Assembly (NCBI RefSeq): GCF_018100785.1
Contig: NZ_JAGJEC010000003.1
Span: 124,001-188,000 of the forward strand
From: Maribacter sp. MMG018
GTDB lineage: Bacteria > Bacteroidota > Bacteroidia > Flavobacteriales > Flavobacteriaceae
Length of the DNA stretch: 64,000 bases
Direction of reading: 5' to 3'
The notes beneath the pieces were generated by a model. The model was not told where the DNA came from. It did not search any database and saw only the letters and a program-made list of their open reading frames with translations. Both the position numbers and the translations under genes were made by a program. Positions 38,253-47,710 of this stretch are shown here, piece after piece (the stretch's first letter is position 1; the number at the start of each line of letters is the position of its first letter).

Positions 38253-40160
38253 ATGAGTAATTACCACATTAAACATTTAGAGGAGTATTATCAAGTTTAC
38301 AGAAAATCGGTACGTAACCCAGAAGCTTTTTGGGAAGAAATCGCAGAAGAACATTTTGTTTGGAGAAAACGTTGGAACAATGTACTTAGTTGGGATTTTA
38401 GTAAACCGGAAATAAAATGGTTCGAGGGTGCTAAATTAAACATTACCGAAAACTGTATAGATAGACATTTACCTACAAGGGGAAACAAAACTGCCATTCT
38501 TTTTGAGCCGAACGACCCAAAAGAAGAAGCTGAACATATTACCTACAGGCAATTACATGAACGTGTATGTAAAATGGCCAATGTATTATTGGAAAAAGGC
38601 ATTAAAAAAGGAGATCGTGTATGTATCTATTTGCCCATGATCCCCGAATTGGCTATTTCTCTTTTGGCCTGCGCCCGTATCGGAGCTATACATTCGGTGG
38701 TATTCGCAGGTTTTTCTTCCCATGCGCTTTCCACTAGAATTAACGATTCTGACTGTAAATTGGTAATAACCTCCGATGGTTCTTACAGAGGAGCAAAAAC
38801 CATAGACCTTAAGAGTATTGTTGACAAGGCGCTTGTAGATTGCCCCGGGGTAAATACGGTATTGGTAACAAAAAGAATCAACAGCGACATAGAAATGGTC
38901 GACGGAAGGGATTATTGGTTACAACCCTTATTGGACGAGGCATACGGGGACAATGTTGCAGAAGTAATGGATGCCGAAGACCCCTTATTCATACTATACA
39001 CCTCTGGATCTACGGGCAGACCCAAAGGAATGGTACATACCATTGGTGGTTATATGGTATACACGGCATATACTTTTAAAAATGTTTTTCAATACAAAGA
39101 AAACGATGTTTATTGGTGTACCGCAGATATTGGGTGGATTACAGGACACTCTTACATAGTATACGGTCCATTGGCAAATGGGGCAACCACGGTAATGTTC
39201 GAGGGGGTACCGTCGTATCCAGATTACGGTCGCTTTTGGGATGTAGTTCAAAAACACAAAGTAAACCAGTTCTATACCGCGCCTACGGCCATAAGGGCCC
39301 TGGCCAAAGAGAATCTAGAATTTATAGAAAAACATGACTTGTCCAGCCTTAAGGTACTTGGTTCTGTAGGGGAACCTATTAACGAAGAAGCTTGGCATTG
39401 GTACAACAACAATGTAGGTAAGAACCGTAGCCCTATTGTTGATACTTGGTGGCAAACCGAAACAGGGGGCATCATGATCACCCCTATCCCCTACGTTACC
39501 CCTACTACCCCAACCTACGCCACATTACCTTTTATTGGTATTCAGCCCGCCCTTATGGATGAAAACGGAAATGAAATAAAGGGCAACCAGGTAGAAGGTA
39601 GATTATGCGTAAAATACCCTTGGCCTTCGATTGCAAGAACCATTTGGGGAAATCACGATAGGTACCGAGACACCTATTTCTCGGCATATAAGAATATGTA
39701 TTTTACAGGTGACGGTGCATTAAGGGATGCCGTAGGATATTACAGAATTACGGGTAGAGTTGATGACGTAATCATTGTTTCGGGCCATAATTTGGGTACC
39801 GCACCAATTGAAGATTCCATTAACGAACACCAGGCTGTGGCAGAATCCGCCATTGTAGGTTTCCCCCACGACGTAAAAGGAAACGCACTTTATGGATTTA
39901 TAATACTAAAGGAAACCGGAGAAAGCAGGGATCGGGAAAATGTAAGAAAAGAGATCAACCAACAGATCACAGAGCATATAGGCCCCATTGCCAAACTTGA
40001 TAAAATTCAGTTCGTATCCGGTCTACCAAAAACAAGAAGCGGAAAGATCATGCGTAGAATACTACGTAAAATAGCAAGTAAGGACACTTCTAATTTAGGG
40101 GACACCAGCACATTACTAAATCCAGAAGTTGTACAAGAGATTATAGATAATGCCTTATAG
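38253..40160 (+). CDS. acs: Acetate-CoA ligase (acetyl-CoA synthetase)
   Basis: A 635-residue AMP-forming enzyme making acetyl-CoA from acetate, ATP and CoA. Motifs: the P-loop-like YTSGSTGRPKGM (about residues 248-259), WWQTETGGIM, the hinge region ITGRVDDVIIVSGH, and the C-terminal TRSGKIMRR whose Lys (about 598) is the residue usually controlled by acetylation. The length matches bacterial Acs. Lying behind the DUF4212/SSS pair it completes an acetate uptake and activation unit. A strong hairpin follows. Confidence 0.96.
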   Translation: MSNYHIKHLEEYYQVYRKSVRNPEAFWEEIAEEHFVWRKRWNNVLSWDFSKPEIKWFEGAKLNITENCIDRHLPTRGNKTAILFEPNDPKEEAEHITYRQLHERVCKMANVLLEKGIKKGDRVCIYLPMIPELAISLLACARIGAIHSVVFAGFSSHALSTRINDSDCKLVITSDGSYRGAKTIDLKSIVDKALVDCPGVNTVLVTKRINSDIEMVDGRDYWLQPLLDEAYGDNVAEVMDAEDPLFILYTSGSTGRPKGMVHTIGGYMVYTAYTFKNVFQYKENDVYWCTADIGWITGHSYIVYGPLANGATTVMFEGVPSYPDYGRFWDVVQKHKVNQFYTAPTAIRALAKENLEFIEKHDLSSLKVLGSVGEPINEEAWHWYNNNVGKNRSPIVDTWWQTETGGIMITPIPYVTPTTPTYATLPFIGIQPALMDENGNEIKGNQVEGRLCVKYPWPSIARTIWGNHDRYRDTYFSAYKNMYFTGDGALRDAVGYYRITGRVDDVIIVSGHNLGTAPIEDSINEHQAVAESAIVGFPHDVKGNALYGFIILKETGESRDRENVRKEINQQITEHIGPIAKLDKIQFVSGLPKTRSGKIMRRILRKIASKDTSNLGDTSTLLNPEVVQEIIDNAL

Positions 40161-40196
40161 CATCAATATATGCTAATTACCTTTTTGTATTACAAG

Positions 40197-40238
40197 AATT
40201 CGTCAGACCCAAATTTTAAAAGGGGTCTGGCGAATTTT
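40197..40238. terminator. Bidirectional terminator between acs and the TPR lipoprotein gene
   Basis: AATTCGTCAGACCC at 40197-40210 pairs with GGGTCTGGCGAATT at 40223-40236 (14 positions, one G-U), followed by T residues. It lies between convergent genes. Confidence 0.8.
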
Positions 40239-41955
40239 ATTTTACAAGAGAAGTTGACAATACTATATCGGCATTCTCCCAACTTTTCTCCCTTAGCTCC
40301 TCTACTTCTTTTACCTTATCAAGATTGTTTAGGTTTTCATAAGCCAATTTTAAACCATGTAGCGCCCATCCATTTTTAGGCAATCTAATTAAGTCTTCTT
40401 TGTAGGTGTCTATGGCATCATTATATAACGCTGCCTCAATTTGAATGGCCCCAAGGTGGTGTCTTACCGAAAAAAACCAATCTGGTGGCTCATTATAATT
40501 TAAACTATCTTCAATTTCAATAGCTTCTTGTAGCAATGCTATACTTTCCGAATACTTAGATTGATTTGCTAAAATCTCGGCCTTTAAAACATTTCTAGCT
40601 ATTTGAACCAATACATCGACCGAATTGATTTCCCAAATTGAAATTTCTTTTAAGCTGGCATCCGCCGCAAAAGTTTCTAATGAACGCAATTCTTTTTTTG
40701 CCTTTTCTATTTCATCCAATCTTAAAAAAGCCATACCACGTGCATAGTTTAGAATTGCAGATGGATATTTTAAAGAAGGTACTTCATTTTCCAATTCCAA
40801 TATTTCACTCCATTTACCAAACTTCACGTTTATATAGAAAGGTATGGTATAAAAATGCTGTAGTGTTCCCCAACCAGGTTCTTTCATTAAAATAGTACTT
40901 GAATGTTTTGCTACGTTATAAGATGCCTTTAATGCCAATTCACTATTGCCCTCTAGCGCAGCGGTTGCTGCCATGAAATGATAATTATGCGGAAAATAAG
41001 CAATCGGATATGCACCTTGAGCATTGCACGTAGCAATATAACTGCTATCTACGGCCACTGCACGTATATTGGCCAATGTACCTTTATGATAGTCTCCTGT
41101 TCTAATATAAACATGGGAAGGCATATGAATAAGGTGCCCAGCACCGGGAACTAGATCATCGTCAAAAATTTTGGCGCTCTCGAGCGCATCTTCTGGATGT
41201 AAGGACGCTTCTAGCATATGAATTTTAAAATGATGTGCCCCCACATGCTTTGGATCAATTTCCAAAGCCTTATTGACTACCTCGATGATCTCATTCGTCC
41301 TTTCTTTAGGATTACCTTTTTTATCCCACAAATCAAAAGGAAACATATCCATTATTGATTCAGCATACAAAACTGCCACATCGGCATCATTAGAATAATT
41401 AATATAAACTTCCCGTAGCGCATTTGAATATTCCAGGTCCAGACTACCTCTGTCCCCTACCGGGAACTGAACATACCTTTTTGATAAGGCGTCAATTAGA
41501 TCTTTTTCTTTCCGAGAAGCATTATTTTCTGCCAGTTCTTTTGCCTTTTGAATCGCATTGTACGCTCTTTGATAATTATCCGGCTCCATGCCTGCATTGT
41601 AATTAGGCCCTAAAACATATGCAAACCCCCAATATGCCATTGCACAATTAGAATCCAATTTAGTTGCATAATAAAATGACCTTGCTGCTTCTGCATGATT
41701 GAAGCCGTACGCCAACACCATTCCCTGGTTAATATATTTCTGAGCTAGCCTATTGTTGGTGGTTACAGGAAACTCCAATACATCCAAACCGTCAATAAGA
41801 GGGGCGACATTATCAGCTTGATACCACGCTATATCCGTTGTAATAGGAGCGCAAGCGATAAAGGGTTTGTTTTTAATATCGTTGCTATTGGTTTTATTCT
41901 TACACGCCATTAATACAAAGAGCGGCACCATCAAATAAAGGAATTTTTTTTTCAT
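40237..41955 (-). CDS. TPR-containing lipoprotein of unknown function
   Basis: A 572-residue lipoprotein (signal peptide ending FVLMAC, Cys18). The body is largely helical with several tetratricopeptide-like repeats, for example YINQGMVLAYGFNHAEAARS, IEKAKKELRSLE and YNDAIDTYKEDLIRLPKNGW. His-containing stretches such as GAHHFKIHMLEAS, HLIHMPSHVYIRTGDYH and YFPHNYHFMAA are conserved-looking. Homologues are frequent in Bacteroidota as uncharacterised TPR proteins, and I know of no assigned role. It stands alone: acs converges on it and a Bcr/CflA permease lies upstream across about 155 bp with no other feature I can support. Confidence 0.8.
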   Translation of the reverse strand: MKKKFLYLMVPLFVLMACKNKTNSNDIKNKPFIACAPITTDIAWYQADNVAPLIDGLDVLEFPVTTNNRLAQKYINQGMVLAYGFNHAEAARSFYYATKLDSNCAMAYWGFAYVLGPNYNAGMEPDNYQRAYNAIQKAKELAENNASRKEKDLIDALSKRYVQFPVGDRGSLDLEYSNALREVYINYSNDADVAVLYAESIMDMFPFDLWDKKGNPKERTNEIIEVVNKALEIDPKHVGAHHFKIHMLEASLHPEDALESAKIFDDDLVPGAGHLIHMPSHVYIRTGDYHKGTLANIRAVAVDSSYIATCNAQGAYPIAYFPHNYHFMAATAALEGNSELALKASYNVAKHSSTILMKEPGWGTLQHFYTIPFYINVKFGKWSEILELENEVPSLKYPSAILNYARGMAFLRLDEIEKAKKELRSLETFAADASLKEISIWEINSVDVLVQIARNVLKAEILANQSKYSESIALLQEAIEIEDSLNYNEPPDWFFSVRHHLGAIQIEAALYNDAIDTYKEDLIRLPKNGWALHGLKLAYENLNNLDKVKEVEELREKSWENADIVLSTSLVK

Positions 41956-42111
41956 ATCTGTCTACATGAATACTAATAAAAATAGTATACCTACAATATA
42001 AAGTCATGATTCTAAAAATCAACGACCCAACGTGTAAACAGCACTAAAAAATGTATAGATAACAACCTGATTAATTAAACGTATGACACTACCTATGCCT
42101 TATATTTATTA

Positions 42112-43335
42112 TTATTTGGAGAAGGCTCGGTTACTCGCAAACAATGGTCTTGTTTTGAAAGCCATGAACAAGACCACTGAGAGTAATCCACAAATTCCAA
42201 ATCCTGCAAAAAGACCCCATACCGATTCTTTAATGAATCCCCCAATAAAAATGGAAATGGGAATGGACAATACGGTAGAAACAAAACCTGTAATAGCCGC
42301 TCCAATACCAGCTATATGACCAATGGGCTCCATAGCTATAGACCTTAAATTACCCCAAACAAAGCCCAAGCACAAGAACAACACTGACAAAAAGCTTATT
42401 AAAACAGTCACACTCGGATTGGGCTCGCCCCAAAAAAGAAACATATACAAAATACCGATCAAGGTAAAGGAAGTTAATGCTACAAAAGATAAATTACGCA
42501 TACCAAACCTTAATACCAAGGTACCGTTCATTAAGGTAGAAAAACCTATAGATATGGCCAGCCCGGCAAATACATAGGTAAAACTTTCCTTTAAATCGTA
42601 CAGTTCTTCAAAAACGTGCTGCGCAGAGCTCAAGTACACCAAGAAAGAACCGGTGATCAAACCCGTCATAATGGTACAAGAAACCGTTTCTCTGTGTCTA
42701 AAAATTTCTTTGACACCTTTTATGAAAACCGAAACGGAAAATGGCACTTTATGGGCAGGTTTCAGTGTTTCTTCCTGTCTTTTATAAAACCATATACAAA
42801 CAAGCAACGCGAAGAAAAGCTGTGCATAAAAAATACCATGCCATCCCATAACTTGCATAACAGCTTTGCCAAATGCCGGTGCCACGACCGGAACAAGAAT
42901 AAAAAAAGCCGTCACAAAAGACATGATCTTGGCCATATAATCTCCCTTATAGGTATCCCTAACAATCGATATACTAATGGTTCTGGGAGCAGAAAGCCCT
43001 ATACCCTGAAGAATTCTCCCTACGATCATAATCTCCAAATCAGGAGCCAATAAACAAACAACACTTGCTACGGCAAAAATGGAAAATCCGATATAAACAA
43101 TGGGTTTTCTTCCCAAGCTATCAGATAAAGGCCCAAAAAACAACTGACCTACCCCAAGCCCCAAGAAAATCATGATGACCAACAATTGATTTTTGGTAGG
43201 GTCCAAACTATTGATCGCTATACCAATATCGGCAATGGCGGGAATAAGGGCATCTATCGTCAAAGCAACAATAGACATCAACGAGGCCATTAAAGCAACA
43301 AACTCAAAATTAGGTTTTACTTGTTTATTTTGCAT
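42112..43335 (-). CDS. Bcr/CflA-family multidrug efflux MFS transporter
   Basis: A 407-residue permease with 12 predicted spans. The DHA1/Bcr-CflA signatures are present: an N-terminal IDALIPAIADI, motif A as FGPLSDSLGRKPIVYIG, GRILQGIGLSAPRTISISIVRD (loop and motif C region) and a small C-terminal tail. Members export drugs such as bicyclomycin or sulfonamides, or amino-acid derivatives; the substrate here is unknown. It appears monocistronic. Confidence 0.9.
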   Translation of the reverse strand: MQNKQVKPNFEFVALMASLMSIVALTIDALIPAIADIGIAINSLDPTKNQLLVIMIFLGLGVGQLFFGPLSDSLGRKPIVYIGFSIFAVASVVCLLAPDLEIMIVGRILQGIGLSAPRTISISIVRDTYKGDYMAKIMSFVTAFFILVPVVAPAFGKAVMQVMGWHGIFYAQLFFALLVCIWFYKRQEETLKPAHKVPFSVSVFIKGVKEIFRHRETVSCTIMTGLITGSFLVYLSSAQHVFEELYDLKESFTYVFAGLAISIGFSTLMNGTLVLRFGMRNLSFVALTSFTLIGILYMFLFWGEPNPSVTVLISFLSVLFLCLGFVWGNLRSIAMEPIGHIAGIGAAITGFVSTVLSIPISIFIGGFIKESVWGLFAGFGICGLLSVVLFMAFKTRPLFASNRAFSK

Positions 43336-43339
43336 CCGA

Positions 43340-43347
43340 CAAAAATA
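43340..43347 (-). promoter_or_regulatory. Possible -7 element for the Bcr/CflA gene
   Basis: Reads TATTTTTG on the minus strand, an exact TAnnTTTG match just 4 nt upstream of the ATG. If used the mRNA would be nearly leaderless. The nearest TTG is 26 nt away, so support is weak. Confidence 0.25.
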
Positions 43348-43419
43348 AAGCTTAATGGTCGAAGGCTGTTTATCAAATCTTCATTTTTAGGTTTAGTAGA
43401 ATTTTGAAGTTCAAATATG

Positions 43420-43427
43420 TATTTTTG
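43420..43427 (+). promoter_or_regulatory. Predicted -7 element of the udk operon
   Basis: TATTTTTG matches TAnnTTTG exactly, 16 nt before the udk ATG. The nearest TTG (43404-43406) is only 13 nt away. Confidence 0.4.
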
Positions 43428-43443
43428 ACCCAAAGAAATTTCT

Positions 43444-44058
43444 ATGTTGATTATTGGAATTGCCGGAGGTACCGGTTGTGGAAAAACTACAGTAGTAAAT
43501 CAGATCATAAATGAGCTTCCCTATGAAGAGGTAGGTGTAATATCACAAGATTCCTATTACAACGATTTATCCCACCTTTCTTTGGAAGAAAGAAGAAAAA
43601 CAAATTTTGACCACCCCAACTCCATAGACTTTCAACTTCTAGAAGAACATTTACAAGCATTAAAAAACGGAAAATCGGTAGAACAGCCCGTTTATTCTTT
43701 TTTAGAATGTAACCGTACCCAGAAAACCATTCCGACACACCCTAGAAAGGTAATGATCGTAGAAGGCATTCTGATATTGGCCAATAAGGCCATAAGGGAT
43801 ATGTGCGACATTAAAATCTTTGTACATGCCGATACCGATGAACGACTCATCAGAAGATTAAAAAGAGATGTGAACGAACGTGGCTGGAACTTGGATGAAA
43901 CGTTGGAAAAATACCAAACCGTAATAAAACCTATGCACGATCAGTTCATAGAGCCAACAAAAGAACACGTCGATATAATTATACCGAATAATAAATACAA
44001 TACGGTCGCCGTTGAAATCGTAAGGAGCATTATCAATGAAAAATTAGCACAGGCCTAA
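43444..44058 (+). CDS. udk: Uridine kinase
   Basis: Udk phosphorylates uridine and cytidine in pyrimidine salvage. The 204-residue P-loop kinase has Walker A GGTGCGKTT (about residues 8-16), VISQDSYYND, the NFDHPNSIDFQLL segment and a lid region with RRLKRDVNERG. Length and motifs are standard. Its stop codon overlaps the start of the FtsB/DivIC gene by one base (TAATG), so the two are translationally coupled, an arrangement common in this family of bacteria. Confidence 0.96.
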   Translation: MLIIGIAGGTGCGKTTVVNQIINELPYEEVGVISQDSYYNDLSHLSLEERRKTNFDHPNSIDFQLLEEHLQALKNGKSVEQPVYSFLECNRTQKTIPTHPRKVMIVEGILILANKAIRDMCDIKIFVHADTDERLIRRLKRDVNERGWNLDETLEKYQTVIKPMHDQFIEPTKEHVDIIIPNNKYNTVAVEIVRSIINEKLAQA

Positions 44059-44399
44059 TGGGGTTTAAAGAATTAAAACAGAAGAAATGGTTCAAGATCA
44101 TGACCAATATTTATGTATTGGTATTGACCATGTTCGCCATATGGATGGTTTTCTTTGATACCAACTCGTTACTTATACATCTAGAATTAAAAAGAGAAAT
44201 CAACAAACTGGAAAAAACCAAGGATTTTTTACAGAGTGAAATCGAAAAAGACAAAAAGGTCATCGAAAAACTATCGGACCAAAAAGAACTAGAAAAATTT
44301 GCCCGTGAGGAATATTATCTCAAGAAAAAAAACGAGGAAATTTATTTAATAGAGTACGAAGACAGCTTAAAACTAAAAGAAAAGGATAAAAAAGAATAA
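44058..44399 (+). CDS. FtsB/DivIC-type septum formation initiator protein
   Basis: A 113-residue single-span membrane protein. It has a short basic cytoplasmic N-terminus, one transmembrane helix (IYVLVLTMFAIWMVFF, about residues 20-35), then an extracytoplasmic coiled coil (LELKREINKLEKTKDFLQ onward) and the DivIC-family end FAREEYYLKKKNEEIYLIEY. FtsB/DivIC forms a complex with FtsL and FtsQ in the divisome. The start overlaps udk's stop. About 170 bp of AT-rich sequence follows before parA, in which I see only short GTTAAC-type palindromes. Confidence 0.9.
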   Translation: MGFKELKQKKWFKIMTNIYVLVLTMFAIWMVFFDTNSLLIHLELKREINKLEKTKDFLQSEIEKDKKVIEKLSDQKELEKFAREEYYLKKKNEEIYLIEYEDSLKLKEKDKKE

Positions 44400-44576
44400 A
44401 CAGAACGCTGTATTTAATTGTTAATCGCTTCTTAATTCACGACTTGTTAACGCTTTGATAAATAAAAGTTTAACTCTTTTTTAAACAAAAGTACATTGTT
44501 ATTCACCTAGTGTTAACAAAATCCTTTTACCAGCCTCGCAAATAATTGTATTTTTACATCCTAACTTACTTTGAAT

Positions 44577-45350
44577 ATGGGCAAGATAATTGCTATCGCA
44601 AATCAAAAAGGTGGTGTTGGCAAAACTACCACTTCTGTTAATCTGGCTGCCTCTTTGGGGGTATTGGAGAAAAAGGTGTTGCTGATCGATGCCGATCCCC
44701 AAGCAAATGCCACTTCTGGATTAGGAATAGATGTGGAGAGTGTTGAGCTTGGCACCTATCAATTATTAGAGCATACCAAAACGGCGAAGGAAGCTATTAT
44801 TCCAACAACATCCCCAAATGTTGACCTAATTCCCGCGCATATTGATCTTGTGGCCATCGAAATTGAATTGGTGGACAAAGATCAAAGGGAATATATGTTG
44901 AAAAAAGCCATTTTAGAGCTTAAGGACGATTATGACTACATTCTTATAGACTGTGCGCCCTCTTTAGGGTTATTGACCCTTAACGCCCTAACGGCTTCCG
45001 ATTCCGTCATAATTCCCATTCAGTGCGAATACTTTGCCCTAGAAGGGCTGGGCAAGCTTTTAAACACCATAAAAAGTGTACAAAGAATACACAATCCACA
45101 ATTGGATATCGAAGGAATGTTGTTGACCATGTACGATTCTAGGTTAAGATTGTCTAACCAAGTGGTAGAAGAGGTAAGCAAGCATTTTGGCGATATGGTC
45201 TTTGAGACCATAATCCAAAGAAATGTAAGATTAAGTGAAGCCCCTAGTTACGGGGAGAGCATTATTAAATATGATGCATCCAGTAAGGGTGCGGTCAACT
45301 ACCTGAATTTGGCAAACGAGGTAGTAAAGAAAAACAAGCAGACAGTATAA
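44577..45350 (+). CDS. parA: Chromosome-partitioning ATPase ParA/Soj
   Basis: A 257-residue Walker-type ATPase that drives chromosome segregation with ParB. The deviant Walker A is QKGGVGKTTTSVNLA at about residues 9-23; later motifs are LLIDADPQANAT and ILIDCAPSLGLLTLNAL. There is no N-terminal HTH, so it is the short chromosomal (Soj) type. I use the ATG at 44577; a TTG two codons upstream is possible but unlikely. parB begins one nucleotide after its stop. Confidence 0.95.
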   Translation: MGKIIAIANQKGGVGKTTTSVNLAASLGVLEKKVLLIDADPQANATSGLGIDVESVELGTYQLLEHTKTAKEAIIPTTSPNVDLIPAHIDLVAIEIELVDKDQREYMLKKAILELKDDYDYILIDCAPSLGLLTLNALTASDSVIIPIQCEYFALEGLGKLLNTIKSVQRIHNPQLDIEGMLLTMYDSRLRLSNQVVEEVSKHFGDMVFETIIQRNVRLSEAPSYGESIIKYDASSKGAVNYLNLANEVVKKNKQTV

Positions 45351-45351
45351 G

Positions 45352-46257
45352 ATGGCAAAGGCAATAAAGAAACAAGCTTTGGGAAGAGGTCTTTCTGCAC
45401 TTTTGAAAGACCCGGAAAACGATATTCAATCTGCATCCGACAAAAACGCCGATAAAGTAGTCGGCAATATTATCGAACTTGATCTGGAGCATATAGAGGT
45501 CAACCCTTTTCAACCAAGATCCAACTTCAACGACGAGAGCCTTCAAGAATTGGCCACCTCTATTCGAGAGCTTGGTGTTATCCAACCTATAACAGTAAGA
45601 AAATTAGGTTTTAACAAGTATCAGCTGGTCTCTGGAGAAAGAAGATTCCGTGCCTCCAAGCTTATAGGACTAGAGACTGTTCCTGCCTATATTAGAATTG
45701 CCAATGATCAAGAATCATTGGAAATGGCCTTGGTAGAAAATATTCAAAGGCAAGACCTGGACCCTATAGAAATCGCCTTGTCCTACCAGCGTCTTATAGA
45801 TGAAATAAACCTGACCCAAGAAAAACTGAGTGAACGTGTCGGTAAAAAACGGTCTACCATTGCCAATTACCTTCGTTTGTTGAAATTAGACCCTATCATT
45901 CAAACAGGAATGCGAGACGGGTTTCTTAGTATGGGACACGGCAGGGCCTTGGTGAATATAGAAAACAGAAAAGACCAAATCGCCCTTTACGAAAAAATCG
46001 TTGGGCAAAACCTATCTGTAAGGGATACGGAAAATGCTGTAAAAAACTACCATCAACAAGACGATAAAAAACCAACAAAAACAACTACAAAACAGAAGCC
46101 TCCGGTCTTTGTAAGCTCTGGTATAAAAGAGATTTCAAAACATTTAGACGTAGGGGTAGATGTTAAGACATCTGGAAAGTCCAAAGGAAAAATAACCATT
46201 CCTTTTAATTCCGAGGAAGAATTTGAGCGTATTAAAAAGTTAATTACGGGTGCATAG
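45352..46257 (+). CDS. parB: Chromosome-partitioning protein ParB/Spo0J
   Basis: ParB binds parS sites and, by CTP-dependent clamping, spreads on DNA and recruits SMC and ParA. The 301-residue protein starts with the ParA-interacting box (ALGRGLSALL) and has the CTP-binding NTD (EVNPFQPRSNF, LVSGERRFRASKLIGL, LVENIQRQDLDPIE). The helix-turn-helix is LTQEKLSERVGKKRSTIANY and the dimerisation domain is C-terminal. It overlaps the next gene by 8 nt. I found no canonical parS palindrome near the operon. Confidence 0.95.
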   Translation: MAKAIKKQALGRGLSALLKDPENDIQSASDKNADKVVGNIIELDLEHIEVNPFQPRSNFNDESLQELATSIRELGVIQPITVRKLGFNKYQLVSGERRFRASKLIGLETVPAYIRIANDQESLEMALVENIQRQDLDPIEIALSYQRLIDEINLTQEKLSERVGKKRSTIANYLRLLKLDPIIQTGMRDGFLSMGHGRALVNIENRKDQIALYEKIVGQNLSVRDTENAVKNYHQQDDKKPTKTTTKQKPPVFVSSGIKEISKHLDVGVDVKTSGKSKGKITIPFNSEEEFERIKKLITGA

Positions 46258-46909
46258 ACTCTTAACCACATTCGCTATCGCTTTTTTTCTGGTTTCCAAT
46301 AGTTATGCTCAAGAAGAGAACGAAACTCAAGAAACAAAAGAAATAGACAGCGTCGCTACTTCATTAAGTACCGATGTTGATATGGTCATCATTCAAGACT
46401 CTATTCAAAAAAAGGAACTGAAATTTAATCCGTTAAGCCCCAGTAAAGCAGCTTTTTACTCTTCTATTCTACCGGGTTTGGGTCAAATTTATAATAAAAG
46501 ATATTGGAAAGTACCCTTGGTATACGGAGCCATAGGGGGCAGTATTTATGCCTACAGCTGGAACAACAACAACTACAAAAGGTTTAGGGTTGCCTTTAAA
46601 AGAAGGCAGGCAGGTTTTACAGACGATGAATTCTATGACCTAAACGGTGACAATGCCCCTGGCGACGATCCAGATCTGGATATAGACGACTTAGAGAACC
46701 AACAAGAAAGGTTTCAACAAGACAGGGATCTATGGCTAGTAATCTCAATTGCGGCCTACGCACTTAATATCATAGATGCGAACGTAGATGCTCACTTAAA
46801 ACAATTTAATATAGACAATGACCTTTCCGTAGATTTTGAACCTTTTCTAGATTTGAATAGCGTAACAAACGATCCAATATACGGAATGGCCTTAACCATA
46901 AAATTTTAA
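46250..46909 (+). CDS. DUF5683 membrane protein
   Basis: A 219-residue exported or membrane protein with a signal peptide (about residues 1-20, SNSYAQ). It matches DUF5683 through PSKAAFYSSILPGLGQIYNK and RYWKVPLVYGAIGGSIYAYSW. A second hydrophobic stretch (LVISIAAYALNIIDANVDAH) lies near the C-terminus. The family sits between parB and dapB across Flavobacteriaceae and has no known function to my knowledge. Its start lies within the end of parB (8-nt overlap) and dapB starts 2 nt after it. Confidence 0.85.
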   Translation: MHRLLTTFAIAFFLVSNSYAQEENETQETKEIDSVATSLSTDVDMVIIQDSIQKKELKFNPLSPSKAAFYSSILPGLGQIYNKRYWKVPLVYGAIGGSIYAYSWNNNNYKRFRVAFKRRQAGFTDDEFYDLNGDNAPGDDPDLDIDDLENQQERFQQDRDLWLVISIAAYALNIIDANVDAHLKQFNIDNDLSVDFEPFLDLNSVTNDPIYGMALTIKF

Positions 46910-46911
46910 AA

Positions 46912-47613
46912 ATGAAGATTGCACTTTTCGGTTATGGAAAAATGGGTAAGATGATCGAGCGTCTGGCACTGGAAAGAAACCATGAAATCGTAGCCAAAAT
47001 AGATAACGATTCACAAGAAATAGATTTTTCGAAAATAGAGGTCGCCATTGATTTCAGTATGCCCAGCGCAGCGTACGGCAACATTACCAAATGCATAGAA
47101 AACAATGTTCCCGTAATTTGCGGTACCACTGGCTGGCTAGACAAATATGACGATGTCGTAAAATTGTGCAAAGAAAAAGAAGGCGGTTTCATCTATGCCT
47201 CCAATTTTAGCCTTGGGGTCAACATATTTTTTGAACTGAACGAGTATCTGGCAAAAATGATGCGCCATCTGTCGCAATACGACATACGAATGGAAGAAAT
47301 ACACCATACACAAAAACTGGATGCTCCCAGCGGTACGGCCATCACATTGGCAGAGGGCATTATGGCAAATTCCGATTACTCAGGTTGGAAACTCGACGAA
47401 AAAATAAAAAACAATATCCCCATTACATCTAAAAGAATCGGAAACACACCAGGTACACACACCGTAGACTATGTAAGCGATGTTGATAGTATCGAAATAA
47501 AACATACGGCCCACAACCGTGAGGGATTCGCATTGGGAGCCATAGCGGCCGCGGAATGGATTATCGGTAAAACAGGTGTTTTCACCATGAAAGATGTGTT
47601 AAACCTTGGTTAA
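46912..47613 (+). CDS. dapB: 4-hydroxy-tetrahydrodipicolinate reductase
   Basis: DapB makes tetrahydrodipicolinate in the lysine/meso-diaminopimelate pathway. The 233-residue protein has an N-terminal NAD(P)-binding motif (FGYGKMGKMIE), CGTTGWLD and the catalytic segment EIHHTQKLDAPSGTA with its active-site His pair. Bacteroidota DapB proteins are shorter than the 270-residue E. coli enzyme, as here. It follows the DUF5683 gene by 2 nt and is followed by lepB after about 100 bp. Confidence 0.96.
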   Translation: MKIALFGYGKMGKMIERLALERNHEIVAKIDNDSQEIDFSKIEVAIDFSMPSAAYGNITKCIENNVPVICGTTGWLDKYDDVVKLCKEKEGGFIYASNFSLGVNIFFELNEYLAKMMRHLSQYDIRMEEIHHTQKLDAPSGTAITLAEGIMANSDYSGWKLDEKIKNNIPITSKRIGNTPGTHTVDYVSDVDSIEIKHTAHNREGFALGAIAAAEWIIGKTGVFTMKDVLNLG

Positions 47614-47710
47614 AACAAGTAACAAAAACTAAATTTTAGGACAAATGGTTATTAACGAATATCCACACTATGGACCCAAGGGTATTCTGTAAACATAAAA
47701 TTATAAAATC

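Noticed and set aside
44400-44576. parS site or replication origin upstream of parA
   Set aside because: Only short GTTAAC palindromes (for example TGTTAACA at 44511-44518) occur; no canonical parS palindrome or DnaA-box cluster is visible.
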